Assembly (NCBI RefSeq): GCF_000499845.2
Contig: NC_023755.2
Span: forward strand, 8,556,752 to 8,620,751
DNA from: Phaseolus vulgaris
Taxonomy: Eukaryota > Streptophyta > Magnoliopsida > Fabales > Fabaceae
Direction: 5' to 3'
Length of the DNA stretch: 64,000 bases
Positions 10,960-21,778 of this stretch are shown one piece after another; within the stretch, counting starts at the first letter, position 1, and the number at the start of each line of letters is the position of its first letter. Below the pieces are notes generated by a model. The model did not search any database. It was not told the DNA's origin and was given only the letters and a program-made list of their open reading frames with translations. A program made the translations under genes and the position numbers.

Positions 10960-11430
10960 TAGTTAGGCTATTGGTAGTCAAAATCCTAATTCCCAAAGTA
11001 AAACTTGTCATCCCCAATTAGGCTTTAATGGGAGAGTCAAAACCTTAAAACCTTTGAAAGGGCCAACAAATATGCATGTAAATGGAGGCTGGCAATTATA
11101 AACACCTGAAAATGCCTTGATTTGCTTTATCTGGGACTCCATGTGTGTGCACTGAACCCATTCCCTTTTGTAGATGCATTTTTTGTCCCCTTGATGATAG
11201 TAAGGGGTTATGCATCTACAAATAAGAACCCTTGTCCCTCTCGTCCTTTGTCTCACTTTGAAATTGAATGAGAATTGAAATTCTAATTGAATGCATTTTT
11301 CTTATCCTTTCCAAGTCTTAAAAATTGGAGTATTCTCTTAGGTCTTCAATAAAAAAACCTTTCTCGGGAGAGGAACCTCAAGTTTCAAGTTTCTTTCTAA
11401 GAGATTTGGAAAAAGTTTTAAAGAATTTTG
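10960..11430 (+). repeat. LTR family D, copy 2
   Basis: Shares GCATCTACAAATAAGAACCCTTGTCCCTC, the TATA-bearing block, and the downstream AGGTCTTCAATAAAA...GGAGAGGAA region with copies at 0.5-2.1 kb and 44.9-45.6 kb. It runs into a copia gag fragment. Ends were not resolved. Confidence 0.5.
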
Positions 11431-11433
11431 TAA

Positions 11434-11790
11434 ATGTTGTGCTTCCATAAGAATGCTTCATTCAAGATTATTCTTATGAAAGCCAATGAAGTTGTTACAG
11501 ACGATGCTTTAGACAAGTCAGAGTCCAAAGATGATGAAAAGCTTTCCTTTTTTACAAACAAGTTTAAGAGAACTTTGAAGAAACATGGAAACTTTGGTAG
11601 GAACAAGAAGTTCAAGCCTAGGTATGAAAAAGAAAGTAAAGAGAAGGTCATCTGCTATGATTGCAGGAAACCGAGTCACTTCATAGTAGAATGCTCACAA
11701 CAAGATAATAAAGAGAAGGATAAAAAGAAATGGTTAGCACAATGTAACTTTCATATGTTCTACATTACATTTCTAGTTAGTACAATGTAA
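11434..11790 (+). pseudogene. Copia gag fragment with CCHC zinc knuckle
   Basis: Open frame with a lysine-rich stretch and a retroviral-type zinc knuckle CYDCRKPSHFIVEC (C-x2-C-x4-H-x4-C) at about 11657-11698, preceded by the acidic ESKDDEKLSFFTNKFKR block. Both features are typical of plant copia gag proteins. The usual glycine before the histidine is serine. The N-terminal gag domain and all of pol are missing, and family-D LTR sequence directly precedes it, so this is a deletion remnant and not a gene. Confidence 0.8.
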
Positions 11791-13929
11791 CAATAAGAGT
11801 ATCTTATGATAAAATTTAGAATACTCTCACTAAATATAAATTTTATTTTATTTTAAATGGGAACAAATAATATAGCTCAGAAATTGGTCTCTATTCTTTT
11901 TTTTTTATTTGTCTTAATTTTATATTAAAAAAATATCTCTCTTTAGAATTTCAATGACACATTTTTTATTATATCTTTAACCTGTATAATAATTTACATG
12001 TTCAATGAAAAGAGAAAATGAGTAAAATATTAAAATATATAACTATTTTATTACAACTACAAGAATGAATATATGTTATAATTCCAATCAAATAACTTTA
12101 AAAGACTTCTATTAAAGAATAGATGAGTCATAAATTATTATGCTATTAAAGCATTAAATTGTAATTTTTATATTTATCTCACGGTTAATTAAAAGTTATT
12201 TTTATTGCAAAAGTCATTATGATGTTTTAATTTTTTTTTGTCTTCATGCATCATATTACTTTTAATATTTGCTTCCAATTTTTATTCTATTGAAATAATT
12301 TTATAAGACTCGTACATTAACTAATATTCTATTTGATTGTTAATATTTTCGTAAAAATATTTTTATTCCTATAAAAATATTAAATTTTATGTGATACTAA
12401 CCTACTCAAATGAAAATCTCTATGTAATCTTGGCCATAACTCCTTAAATGCTCTATAAAATATCTTGTTTTCAACCTTTTCAACTCAACTTGTTTTCAAC
12501 CTATTCAAGTCAACTTGATAATGACCCATATTGATTGGTAACACGAATTATTGTCACTAAAATTTTTATTATAATTATGTATAATTGTCAATATATTAAT
12601 ATTTTTTTATAAAATAATAATTAATAGAGTAACTTGGAAAATTGAAAGCTTAAACACGTCATAGTTGTGACAAACTTAGAAATCGTTATCTAGGTAGGTT
12701 TCCATCATATAAGGACAAGCAAGACATTAATAAACAAGATACAAAGAAAAACAAATTCGTTGTTGCACCTTCCGCGAACAAATTACCAAGTTTGGTTCAA
12801 CAAAATGTGAAACCAATTAGCCTATTTAATTTCAAATAAATAAATATACACTGTATTTTAAAGACATGATATAGGGTTTTTCTTTTAAGATTTGAAAACA
12901 GAGGAACAATTTTCCTTTCTACATTTTTCTTTTGAACTCGTGAATATTTTAAAGTTATGGTGAAATATATAAAAGAGTAAAATTGTATAAGAGGTATATA
13001 TACATAATTAATTAAAGTAAAATATAATATTATTAACTAAAGATATTGAATTATTAAAAAAAATTAATTGTTTTAAAACAAGTTATTAATTTAGCTGGCC
13101 AAATTAAGACTTTGATATCGAAAATATTAGTATTGACTTTTATGTTAATCGCTGTAACTAGTATTTTCTAATAAAAAAATCATTACTTAAAGTTTGTCAT
13201 GTGAGGTCAACGTCAATATTTCAATAATTATTGTCGTAATTTGAAAATTAAGTATCTATGCAACGAAGAAGCTAAAATTGTAAATTTAAAAAATACGGTG
13301 ATCAAAACGGTGATCTTAAAAATCGTGTAGTAGCACGTAATTATTTATTTCACAATTAAAGGAATTTTTATATGAAATATAAGAGATAAAATAAAATAAA
13401 ATAAAATGTGAATTAGTTTGACAAAAAGAGTGACATAAAAGTAAAAAAAATATTTAAAAAAAAAAATATAAATTAAATAATTATATAACTAGAACGTTAC
13501 TCAGGTTTTTTAAGAACAAAATAACTTTTTAAATTAACACCTTTATGTTTCAATTGTATCTAATATATTTAATATATTTATACTTTGATATACAATTTTA
13601 AATACCTTTACTATAATTTTTTAAAAAATATTTGAGTTACTTAAATTAATTAGACAATATCAATTTGAAACTAAACCCTAAACTCTATCTTAAAAAGGAC
13701 TAAATAAGGATAATTTTTTTTAAAAATATTTAATTTACGTTTTTATTCTTTCTCTAACTTCAAAAAAATAAAAACATGACACCCACTATAAAGTCACATT
13801 TATTTATTATCATAAAGGAGGGTAACTCTTTTTTAAGATGCAAAAAAAAGTACTTTTAGAACTCCAATTTATACATTCGATTATTTTGTCGAGTTGTTGA
13901 TAATATTTGATGAGAATTTCAGTTGTGTA
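11791..13929. other. Gene-free AT-rich intergenic region
   Basis: Very high A+T, short frames only, with no recognisable coding sequence, LTR end or terminal inverted repeat. It may hold unrecognised decayed elements. Confidence 0.55.
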
Positions 13930-14033
13930 GATTCTCTAACACTAAGTTAGTAAGTTATGGAGAGAAATGGTAGAATATATGATTATAATATTGGATAAGA
14001 GAATTAAGTGAATAGTATGAGATTGATTTGTGT
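13930..14033. repeat. Unclassified dispersed repeat, left part, copy A
   Basis: GAGAGAAATGGTAGAATATATGATTATAATATTGGATAAGAGAATTAAG is closely similar to 48508-48560. The right part (15081 to about 15230) is similar to 54817 to about 54960. Each copy is interrupted at nearly the same point by a different DNA transposon. Confidence 0.7.
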
Positions 14034-15080
14034 TTACTAAAATAAAAACATTAAATAACAATTATAATTTAGATAAAAAAATAATTAGTCATTATATTGA
14101 TTAAATTATATATTGTTCTCGTCGATTGATCTCGGTTGGATTGAATGAGCGAGCTCCACTTCTAACTTGTCTCCACTTGGTGCTCCGAAATGTCGCTCCA
14201 CTGGGAGAAATGTGACTCTATTTGTTGATCACACTTCGACGATCAAGTCAGGGAGAACATTCAAACTATAAAATTGTTTCAGTCTAGAGAAAGCGTACCT
14301 TTACTCCGGGTTTCAAACTCTTTTTATAGACATTCCTTCAACAACTTTCACCAATGCGAATATAATCTCAACAAACATAACATGATTTGAACGGAAAGAA
14401 TATAATTTCAACAGAGAGAATGTAATTTCAACAATTAAACATTCTATTCACAAGCACCTTTATTTTTTGGGTGCTATGCCACATCATTCCCAACAACTTT
14501 TATTTGCATTTATTAGATATATACATTATAACTAATTCAGTTATTCCTTCTGGTACTTTTAATTATCTTTTTCGCATAAACTGTCAAACATCGAGGCCGA
14601 TTTCATAATGTGTCATTGGGCCCATACTTGCCCCAAATCGAGTTGGGTACAACCTTATCTAACTGAATTTACTTCACTTAAGTGCTTGGGCCAAGGACCC
14701 GAACACATCTGACCAGTACATATACTATTTTATAAAATAAAAAAGTATTGGTATCTAAATTAATTTTTATGAGTAATAAAAATTTATAAAGTAGTTTTTT
14801 AGAGTTGTATCTAACGTTAGTTACCAAGGTTTTAGCTACTAATTACTTTAGATTATAAATTAGTCACTAATTTAATTATATACCAATTTAGAATCTAAAG
14901 TAGTTAGTAAGTAGATAATATTAGAAACACATTTGGAAACTACTTTATAAATTTTTATTAATGATAGAAATTACTTTAGATTATCAATAATTTTTTAATT
15001 TATAAAATAGTATCTAAATTAATATAATGACTAATTATTTTTTTTCTCTAAATTAGTTGTTATTTAATTATTTTTTAGTG
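14034..15080. mobile_element. CACTA-type MITE split by a gypsy solo LTR
   Basis: Left end TTTACTAAAATAAAAAC-ATTAAATAAC and right end (inverted) CACTAAAAAATAATTAAATAAC form a degenerate terminal inverted repeat. Internal blocks ATAATTAGTCATTATATT, TATTGGTATCTAAA and TACCAAGGTTTTAGCTACTAA match the better preserved MITE at 41339-41592, which has exact CACTACAAG... ends. The solo LTR 14114-14720 sits inside. No coding sequence is present, so it would depend on a transposase from elsewhere. Confidence 0.7.
14114..14720 (-). mobile_element. Gypsy family-B solo LTR, minus strand
   Basis: Plus-strand ends are TGTTCTCG and CCAGTACA, so the LTR reads TGTACTGGTC...CGAGAACA on the minus strand, matching the LTR at 6010-6653. 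Flanks are TATAT (14109-14113) and TATAC (14721-14725), a 5-bp target duplication with one mismatch. No internal region is present. Confidence 0.85.
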
Positions 15081-15404
15081 ATAGGCTCTTAGACTTATGC
15101 TGAAATATTCCAAAAAATATTTAAAATAAAATATATGATTCATTACTGAATATTTTATCATTCAATCAAAAAAAAAAATAATATATATATATATATCCAA
15201 GTTACTTTGGCGCATTTGATTTGGTTGGATTTTATATTATTATGATGACATATATCTCTATATATGTTAAATATGATTAGGTACATAAGTCCTCCAAACT
15301 TATACATAGATGTGATTACGCATATGATTTAATTTGCAAGATGAACAACTTTTATTGTATCGGTTGATTATAGATAGACTAATTATAGTTGATGACTTTC
15401 GATC
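15081..15404. repeat. Unclassified dispersed repeat, right part, copy A
   Basis: TGAAATATTCCAAAAAATATTTAAAATAAA... and TCATTCAATCAA with the following TA run correspond closely to 54824-54925. Homology fades after about 15230. The remainder up to the LINE tail is plain AT-rich DNA. Confidence 0.6.
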
Positions 15405-16479
15405 ATTTTTTTTTTCAATCATTTATATTTTTTTATAAAAGCTCTCATGTTAGGCATCACTATGAAACTTGACATCTCAACTAGGCTGACACCTCAAGTA
15501 ACAACAATCATCTGCCACCACATGAAAAAATATTATTAAAAGAAGAAAAAAGTAAATACAAGAAAATATGGGGGAACTAGACCAAAACCCATATATTAAA
15601 AAAAATGGTATATAGGTAATCTATACTTATTAATGAATAACTCTAAGAAAAGACTAGATGGAAGCCTATTATACCAATGAAAATACTCTCTATGAATAAA
15701 GTCTAAGTTAGCAAGCTTATCAGTACATGCATTCCCTTCACGAAAAATGTGAGAAACACTAAACCTGATTTTCCCACAGTAGTTAAGACAAGTGTTCCAC
15801 CTATTACAAAACATCCATGGAACAATAATCCTAGCAGTAAATGTAGCAAAAACCAAGGCAGAATCACATTCAAGACATAAACTAATAAGACTAATCTTTT
15901 GAGCTTGTTCAATAGCATATATAACTCAATAAAACTTAGCAATCAAAGCAGTCTGAACATCAAGGAAAGCATAGAAACCACCAATAAAATCCTTCATACT
16001 CCCACGAAAAATACCACCATAAGTAGCAAGCCCAAGAGAATCCCTAGTAGCCATCAGTGTTTATTTTAACCCAACCTGGAGAAGGGAACTCCTATCTAAT
16101 AGGAACAAAAAGAGGAGATAAAACTTTACCACTACGAGTATTTATACCAAAAAACGTAAGCACCTTGAAATCAAACATATCACTCCACATAGAACTTTTA
16201 GACTAATTACCCACTAGACACGTGAGATCTTTAATGAACGAAATGACCATAGAAACATCAATTTTAACCTGAAATCTAGCATAATTCCTCATAGCCATAT
16301 CATCCAAATAGAAAAAGTTATCACACCAAGTTTAATCAAATTAATAAAAGGACTGCCATCACTTTTAATAAAAGAAAGGAGATCATCCACATTAGAGAAA
16401 TGAGAAATAAGAAATTTTTTTCGAACCCAACTCCAAATATGCATAGCATTAGGACATTCAAAAAATAAATGGTGAATAG
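15405..16479 (-). pseudogene. L1-type LINE, 3' end (zf-RVT and RNase H) remnant
   Basis: Read on the minus strand from 16479: a zinc-binding RT-associated block (HHLFFECPNAMHIWSWVRKK), a long linker, then a plant LINE RNase H-like domain ending CNRWNTCLNYCGKIRFSVSH and FREGNACTDKLANL (15596-15856). An A-rich tail follows (reverse of the T run 15405-15416). Frameshifts separate the blocks. The reverse transcriptase expected upstream, to the right, is interrupted at 16480 by a copia LTR starting TGTTGAACC. The ORF1 of a LINE in the same orientation lies at 22.9-23.3 and 35.4-36.7 kb, and it may be the same insertion. Confidence 0.87.
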
Positions 16480-17162
16480 TGTTGAACCAAGTGGTGTTCA
16501 AGCTTTGAAGAATCCAAAACCCTTTGAAGGATGCTGAAAGGCTAGGCTGTGCTTGTTGTTGCTAAGCTGTCTTAGATAGGATCTGGGGTAGATTGTGTTT
16601 GTAATCCACTCTTGATTGAATCCAAAGCATGGGCATTCTCAATCTTTTTAAAAGAAAAGTGTTTTTCAAACTAAGTGAAAAAAAACCTGTTGTTTTGTGG
16701 AAACAACCGATTGTTTTATACTTAGGTGTTTTTAGAAAAGGTTGAAAACTATTTTTGTGGTTGACTTGCTGTCAAAACCAAAACAACTGATTGATTCGTG
16801 GAAACAACCGATTGATTTGTGGAAACAACCGATTGATTTGTGGAAACAACCGATTGTTTTTTTTGGTACCATAACAAAAAAATGGTTTGTGCTTTGACTG
16901 AGCTTTAAATGATTTTCTAACTGTTTACGCTCCAGTTTTTAATGCTTTGACCAATCTTTAAATGCAATTAATAGTTTGTTAAGATTTGATAACAAACAAC
17001 ATCTTTGAATATATACAGAAAACAGATTTGAGTTTTTCACTGATTTTGCTTAAGAGAAAAAGTTGAGATTGCTTAGAAATTGAGATTGATCAAAGAGTGA
17101 GAGATAGGATTTTCTACTTGTATTGATTTCAGATTTGCTTCTGTAACAAGTGTAATCCTTGT
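16480..17162 (+). mobile_element. Copia 5' LTR, 3'-truncated
   Basis: The first 683 bp match the solo LTR 790-1929 from TGTTGAACCAAGTGG to TAACAAGTGTAAT. Sequence then jumps at CTTGTA directly into the gag ATG at 17163, so the last ~480 bp of the LTR, the PBS and the leader are deleted. It carries four or more copies of AAACAACCGATTG(A/T)TT (16690-16860). Confidence 0.88.
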
Positions 17163-18263
17163 ATGGCTGGAAAACAATCTTTTGAGGAAGGTGTTTCAAT
17201 CTACAAACCACCTTTATTCTGTGGATTGAACTACAAGTATTGGGAGACCATAATGAAAATCTTTGTCGAATCTATTGATCAAGGAATTTGGGATTCAATT
17301 GAGAATGGTCCTTACATTCCAAAGTTTAAAAAGAATGGTTCTTATATTGCAAAACCTTGGTCTCAATGGACCAATGATGAATGTAAAATGGCCAAGCTTG
17401 ATTGTACTGCTCAAAACATAATAGCTTTTGCACTAGATACTAATGAGTTTTTCAGGGTATCAAAATGCAAAACTGCTAAGGAGATGTGGGACACACTCAA
17501 GGCTGCTCATGGAAACAATGAACCAAAGGAGGCAAGGTCAAAGAGTCAAACAAGAAGGAAAAGAAGGCAAAATAAGAAAAGCCTCAACCTCTGCTTCATG
17601 GCCAGAAAGGAAAATGACTCAAGTAGTGTAAGTTCATCTAACTCCTCAAACTCTGAAAATTATGGTCAATTGCTTCAAGCCTTTAAAGAAACGCATGAAG
17701 AAGCCAACCGATTGGCCCTCTTGAACAATCGGTTAAAGGGAATGAATAGCTGGCTTGAAAACAGAGTCAAATCAATGGAAGAGGAATTAGAAAACTCAAA
17801 AACAGATTTTGAAAACCTTGAAATTGTTTACAAAAACTCCTCTTGCAAGTGTGATACTCTTGTTTGTGAAAATTGCGAAAATCTTGAAAAGAAGGTCCAC
17901 TATTTTGTTAAAACTGTGGATAAGCTTTCTAAAGGTCAATCCAACTTTGAGAATGTCTTAGCATCTCAAAACTGTGTTTTTGGAAAAGCTGGATTGGGTT
18001 TTAACCCACAAAACAAACAAGATAGATTTTCAAAGTCATTTTCGAAAATGCCAGAAAAACAACCGATTGGACCATCGAAACAATCGATTGTTACATGCTT
18101 CTACTGCATGAAAAGAGGCCATTCTATGAGGTTCTGTAAAATCAGAAAATATGTTGTTCCTAGGGGCTTTATGAAGTGGATTCCTAAGTGCAGTAAAGGT
18201 TCAATTGATGAATGTAAACTAAATGGACCCACATTCATAAGGGGACCAAATCTTTGTACTTGA
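17163..18263 (+). CDS. gag: Copia (Sirevirus-like) gag, internally deleted
   Basis: 366-codon frame. The N-terminus (GVSIYKPPLFCGLNYKYWET ... ENGPYIP ... ECKMAKLDCTAQNIIAFALD) is the UBN2/gag domain of copia elements (residues about 10-120). At about residue 120 the sequence skips the rest of that domain and the first zinc knuckle seen in the complete relative at 24910-27617, but the frame is kept. The middle is coiled-coil-like (ETHEEANRLALLNNRLKGMN ... EELENSKTDFENLE), and one knuckle, CFYCMKRGHSMRFC, is at about 312-325. The frame ends with TGA 18261-18263 at the gag/pol boundary. Codons around NRL and KQPIG...KQSIV contain the LTR motif ACCGATTG/CAATCGATTGTT. It has no intact LTR or pol, so it is a remnant although open. 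Confidence 0.82.
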   Translation: MAGKQSFEEGVSIYKPPLFCGLNYKYWETIMKIFVESIDQGIWDSIENGPYIPKFKKNGSYIAKPWSQWTNDECKMAKLDCTAQNIIAFALDTNEFFRVSKCKTAKEMWDTLKAAHGNNEPKEARSKSQTRRKRRQNKKSLNLCFMARKENDSSSVSSSNSSNSENYGQLLQAFKETHEEANRLALLNNRLKGMNSWLENRVKSMEEELENSKTDFENLEIVYKNSSCKCDTLVCENCENLEKKVHYFVKTVDKLSKGQSNFENVLASQNCVFGKAGLGFNPQNKQDRFSKSFSKMPEKQPIGPSKQSIVTCFYCMKRGHSMRFCKIRKYVVPRGFMKWIPKCSKGSIDECKLNGPTFIRGPNLCT

Positions 18264-18616
18264 AAATCTTCTTTGTAGGAAATCTTGGAGGAGAGCAAGC
18301 AACAATGGTACTTGGACAGTGGATGCTCCAAGCACATGACAGGGTACAAATCAAAGTTCCTGAGCATCTCCTTTAAGCAAGAAGGGCATGTCACCTATGG
18401 GGACAACAACAAGGGAAGGATTCTTGGGAGAGGATCCATAGGAGACAAAGACATCTTGGTAATCCATTATGTGCTCTATGTAGAAGGTCTAAAGCACAAT
18501 CTGTTGAGCATTAGCCAACTATGTGACAAAGGATATCAAGTGATGTTCAAGTCAAACACATGTGAAATCTGTCTACCCAACACCAAAGAGGTAATGTTGG
18601 TAGGTAAGAGAGTCAA
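18264..18616 (+). pseudogene. pol: Copia pol start (aspartic protease), truncated
   Basis: In the same frame as gag after two stops (TGA 18261, TAG 18276-18278). The protease motif QQWYLDSGCSKHMTG, with its catalytic DSG, is followed by GHVTYGDNNKGRILGRG and VLYVEGLKHNLLSISQLCDK, ending in GKRVND. At 18617 a minus-strand gypsy LTR begins (TGATGGATTTCC) and the rest of pol is absent from this copy. Confidence 0.88.
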
Positions 18617-19271
18617 TGATGGATTTCCTATGAGCTCTTCTTGGATGTTTGCGGAAGCTTAATGGAAGAGATGAACAAGGTCCTCCTAAGAGGTGTGGTG
18701 ACCTTGAAGGTGCATGAAGAGTGTGGAAATAGGGAGGTTCGGCCAGCCCCTTTGAAGGTGGTGAAAGGTTTGAAGATTAAAAGCCTATTCCTAAGAGAGT
18801 TTAGGCAAGGAGTGAGAATGGCACAATTTTGGCAGCATTTCACTATTCAATTAATCTTCCAAATACATGAGCCAATCCCTCTTATTTATAGTGTTTAGAG
18901 GGCTGGAAATTCAAAAGAAAGTGTAGGGAAATTCAAATGAGAAGCATTTGAATTTGGAGCCAATTCCTAGTCACAAGGGAAGTGTGACTTGGTTTCTATT
19001 TTTGACACCTCCTAAATCTATACCTACACCTTCTTCTTTTGTGTCACATGGAAGGTGTGACTTAGCTTTATACATTTGCACCTCTTATATTTATATCTAC
19101 ACCTCCCTTTATGTTCTACTAAAAATACTAAAAAGTAATTACAAAAGAAAGACATCCAATGATGCTTAGTTTGCCCATATCTTCTATTTGTTGGGCTTGA
19201 GTTGAAGCTTGAACTTGTATTTGGGCTTGGGCTTGGGATTTTTCTATCATGGGCTTGGGCCTCTTCCATCA
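18617..19271 (-). mobile_element. 3' LTR of minus-strand gypsy element
   Basis: Plus-strand ends are TGATGGATTTCC and TCTTCCATCA, i.e. TGATGGAAGA...GGAAATCCATCA on the minus strand. It is next to a clear polypurine tract on its inner side. Blocks shared with the LTR at 5022-6000 are the repeated GGTGTAGATAT, the AGGAGGTG series and the CAAGTCACACTTC region, so it belongs to family C in a broad sense. The five bases left of it, GTCAA (18612-18616), would be the target duplication, but the partner is not present on the right. Confidence 0.82.
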
Positions 19272-19290
19272 TCCCCTCCCTCTTTAAAAG
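19272..19290 (-). other. Polypurine tract of the minus-strand gypsy
   Basis: Minus strand reads CTTTTAAAGAGGGAGGGGA directly before the LTR start TGATGG, a textbook PPT. A second, similar copy (AAGAAGGAGGGGATGATGG) lies at about 19352-19373, each preceded by a pol-tail-like LDLRTNPF/SDLRTDP coding block, so the pol tail/PPT region is tandemly duplicated. Confidence 0.85.
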
Positions 19291-19441
19291 GATTTGTCCT
19301 CAAATCCAATGCTTTTTCTTCATCATCATTATGTGGATGTATGTGGCTGGATGGTTTCCATCATCCCCTCCTTCTTGAGAGGATCTGTCCTCAGATCTAC
19401 AGGTTTGATCTCAAACAACAACCTCATTCATATTTTGAAAA

Positions 19442-21778
19442 CTAGGCTCGTCCTCCAGGATCAAATGTCCATCTCTGTGAGTCATCAAACAAATCAAATG
19501 TGTTAGTTTGAGCAGTTGTGTAAACATTAATTTTAGGAAGTTGCCATTCCTTCTGTTTTTCTATTGTTTTTGGCAACTTCTCATAATATTTCTCTATTTG
19601 TTGTTGTATTTGTTCTTGAATCCTCTCATGCATTTTCTTAACAAAATCATCTTTTGTAACTCCTTCCTTATGCACAAAGGTATGTGGATTAGGAAGGGGT
19701 AATAAATCTAAAGGAGAAAGAGGATTAAGTCCATATACATCTTCAAATGGGAAAATATTGGTAGTTTTGTGAACTACGCTATGGTATGTATGCTCATCTC
19801 TAGAGTTGTGTTTGTCCTTTATGATTATTCTAGGCATAGTAGAAAGAGCTAGATTTTCAAATGTATTTTGACCATGCTTTTGAGGATGATAAGAATTTAA
19901 AGTGTACAACTTAGTTGCAAGCTTTCCCAAGAGAATCCTCAAATCATGGTTTGCGAAATTTGGAGCTCTATCCAACACTATGCTTGAAGATAAACCATGA
20001 GGATGTATCACTTCTCTAGAGAAGAGTTTATCCATATCCATGAAAATGGAATCAAAACCTTTTGTTGTCCTAGGAAGCTCTAATATGAAATTTGTGTCTT
20101 CCCAAGGATTATTTGCAAAAGGTGAAGGAGTATAGAGTTCTTGAGACATTGCCTTAGGTGTAGTTTGAAAACAAGAATTGTACCTAAGGTAATGTCTTTG
20201 AACCTCTTTTCTCATGGGGGACAAAAGTTTTCCTTTTAAAAGCGCTAGAGTTTTATCAACTCTAATTTGACCCATGAGTTCTCCTTCATGAAGACTTTCT
20301 CTCTTATGTGTAAAGATAGTCTCATTGTTACAATCATTGTTTATGAGAATTTGTACACTTGGCAATGGTTGTCTCAATAAGACATGACAAGTTTCTTTAG
20401 GCACTACCTCACATAAAAATTTGTTTTTGTAGATGCTTATAGATAACTTGACATTCAATTGGTGATATCCTATCACATATGAGAAATAATCTACTTTATC
20501 TTTATCTATGCAAGTTTCTTTTAAGGACTCTTCTTTTTTGCTTATGCTTGCAAGTGTTCCTTTACAAGAGGTAAGGCTAGGTTGTTCAACAAGAAGCATG
20601 TTTTCAAGGGTATTTTCAATGTGCTTGCCTTGTTGAATGACCTCGTGGGAAGGAACACTCTTCTCCCACGCCTTTTGTTTCACAAGGTTCTCTTGCTTTT
20701 CTATTTTTACATTTTCATCATTCTCACTAGCTTCTTTTTCTTGGCTACTATTCTCATCTTTGTCCCTTAAGATCATAGATCTTTCATTGGAACATTGAGA
20801 TGCTAATTGATCATTGCCAAGGTATTCTAAACATGGAATTTCTCTAGCTTGAGTGTGAGAGATATGCTTGGTTGGGTTTTGGGAAATTTCTAGAGATGTT
20901 TCTTGTATATGTTCTTCCCCTCTATGAAACTCATCCTTGTCATAAGATACATAGTATGAACTTTGTTTTTGACTTGATTGTTTTCTCAAAATTTGTTTTT
21001 CAACTTTAATGCTAAGTTGAATCAAGTCATTTAAATCTCTATAAGGTAAAAGTTCAACTTTGTTTCTTATCTCAAGTTTGAGACCACTTAGAAACCTAGC
21101 TATGGTGGTATGGTTGTCTTCGTTAATCCTTTCCCTCTCAATATATGATATCATCTTTTGCCAATATTCTTCTACACTCATATCTTTTTGATGAAGTCTT
21201 TGGAGCTTGTCCATCAACTTCCTATTGTAATGTGAGGGAATATGGCGACATCTCAAGGCTCCCCTAAGGTCATTCCAAGATGTAATGGGAGGGTCCTTGT
21301 GGAGATGTCTCTCTCTTTTTAAGGCATTCCACCAATACATAGCATCACATTGAAAACTTAAGGTAGCTAAGGGTACTTTCTTTTCTTCACTCACATGGTT
21401 GTAAGCAAACAATTGCACTACCCTCATCTCCCAATATAGATATGTTTCTACATCTTCTTTTCCATAGAAATGAGGTAGCTCTACCTTAACCTCCTTTAGG
21501 TTTTCTTGTCTCTCTTTTCTAGCTCTCCTAGGGGGTGGTTCATTTATCCCAAGACTTTCTTCCTCAAAGGAATCATAAACTTGAGAGTTATATGCATGAG
21601 AATGTAATTTCTTTGAAATTTGAGACTTCTCATCCTTTGCTTTAGTCAATTTATTAGTTTTGGTCTCATTCTCCAATTGTTTAGATGAAATTGATTGAAT
21701 ATCTTTGGAAAGTTGTTTCAAAAGGGATTTGATGGATTTCATATCACTTTCCATAGACTTTGAAGAATGAGAAGACAT
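19442..21778 (-). CDS. Non-autonomous gypsy polyprotein lacking RT, 778 aa
   Basis: One uninterrupted frame of 778 codons on the minus strand. Order: basic N-terminus; retrotransposon gag domain (about residues 90-240, VELPHFYGKEDVETYLYWEM ... MYWWNALKRERH ... LQRLHQKDMSVEEYW ... ARFLSGLKLEIRNKV); a long acidic linker; a protease remnant (FLCEVVPKETCHVLL) without a DSG site; then integrase pieces: HEGELMGQIRVDKTLALLKG with the RYNSC zinc-binding block, a shrunken core (FILELPRTTKGFDSIF, LDRAPNF, SYHPQKHGQ) and VYGLNPLSPLDLLPLPNPH. Reverse transcriptase and RNase H are completely missing. The first integrase aspartate of the usual MDFILGLP block reads TNFILELP and the catalytic glutamate is not recognisable. 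Several deletions kept the frame, so this looks like a gag-competent derivative dependent on a partner, though an accident is possible. Confidence 0.85.
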   Translation of the reverse strand: MSSHSSKSMESDMKSIKSLLKQLSKDIQSISSKQLENETKTNKLTKAKDEKSQISKKLHSHAYNSQVYDSFEEESLGINEPPPRRARKERQENLKEVKVELPHFYGKEDVETYLYWEMRVVQLFAYNHVSEEKKVPLATLSFQCDAMYWWNALKRERHLHKDPPITSWNDLRGALRCRHIPSHYNRKLMDKLQRLHQKDMSVEEYWQKMISYIERERINEDNHTTIARFLSGLKLEIRNKVELLPYRDLNDLIQLSIKVEKQILRKQSSQKQSSYYVSYDKDEFHRGEEHIQETSLEISQNPTKHISHTQAREIPCLEYLGNDQLASQCSNERSMILRDKDENSSQEKEASENDENVKIEKQENLVKQKAWEKSVPSHEVIQQGKHIENTLENMLLVEQPSLTSCKGTLASISKKEESLKETCIDKDKVDYFSYVIGYHQLNVKLSISIYKNKFLCEVVPKETCHVLLRQPLPSVQILINNDCNNETIFTHKRESLHEGELMGQIRVDKTLALLKGKLLSPMRKEVQRHYLRYNSCFQTTPKAMSQELYTPSPFANNPWEDTNFILELPRTTKGFDSIFMDMDKLFSREVIHPHGLSSSIVLDRAPNFANHDLRILLGKLATKLYTLNSYHPQKHGQNTFENLALSTMPRIIIKDKHNSRDEHTYHSVVHKTTNIFPFEDVYGLNPLSPLDLLPLPNPHTFVHKEGVTKDDFVKKMHERIQEQIQQQIEKYYEKLPKTIEKQKEWQLPKINVYTTAQTNTFDLFDDSQRWTFDPGGRA

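Noticed and set aside
19442..21778. Domesticated host gene
   Set aside because: It is bordered on one side by an LTR and PPT of its own element and carries broken integrase pieces; domestication would need evidence of conservation between species.
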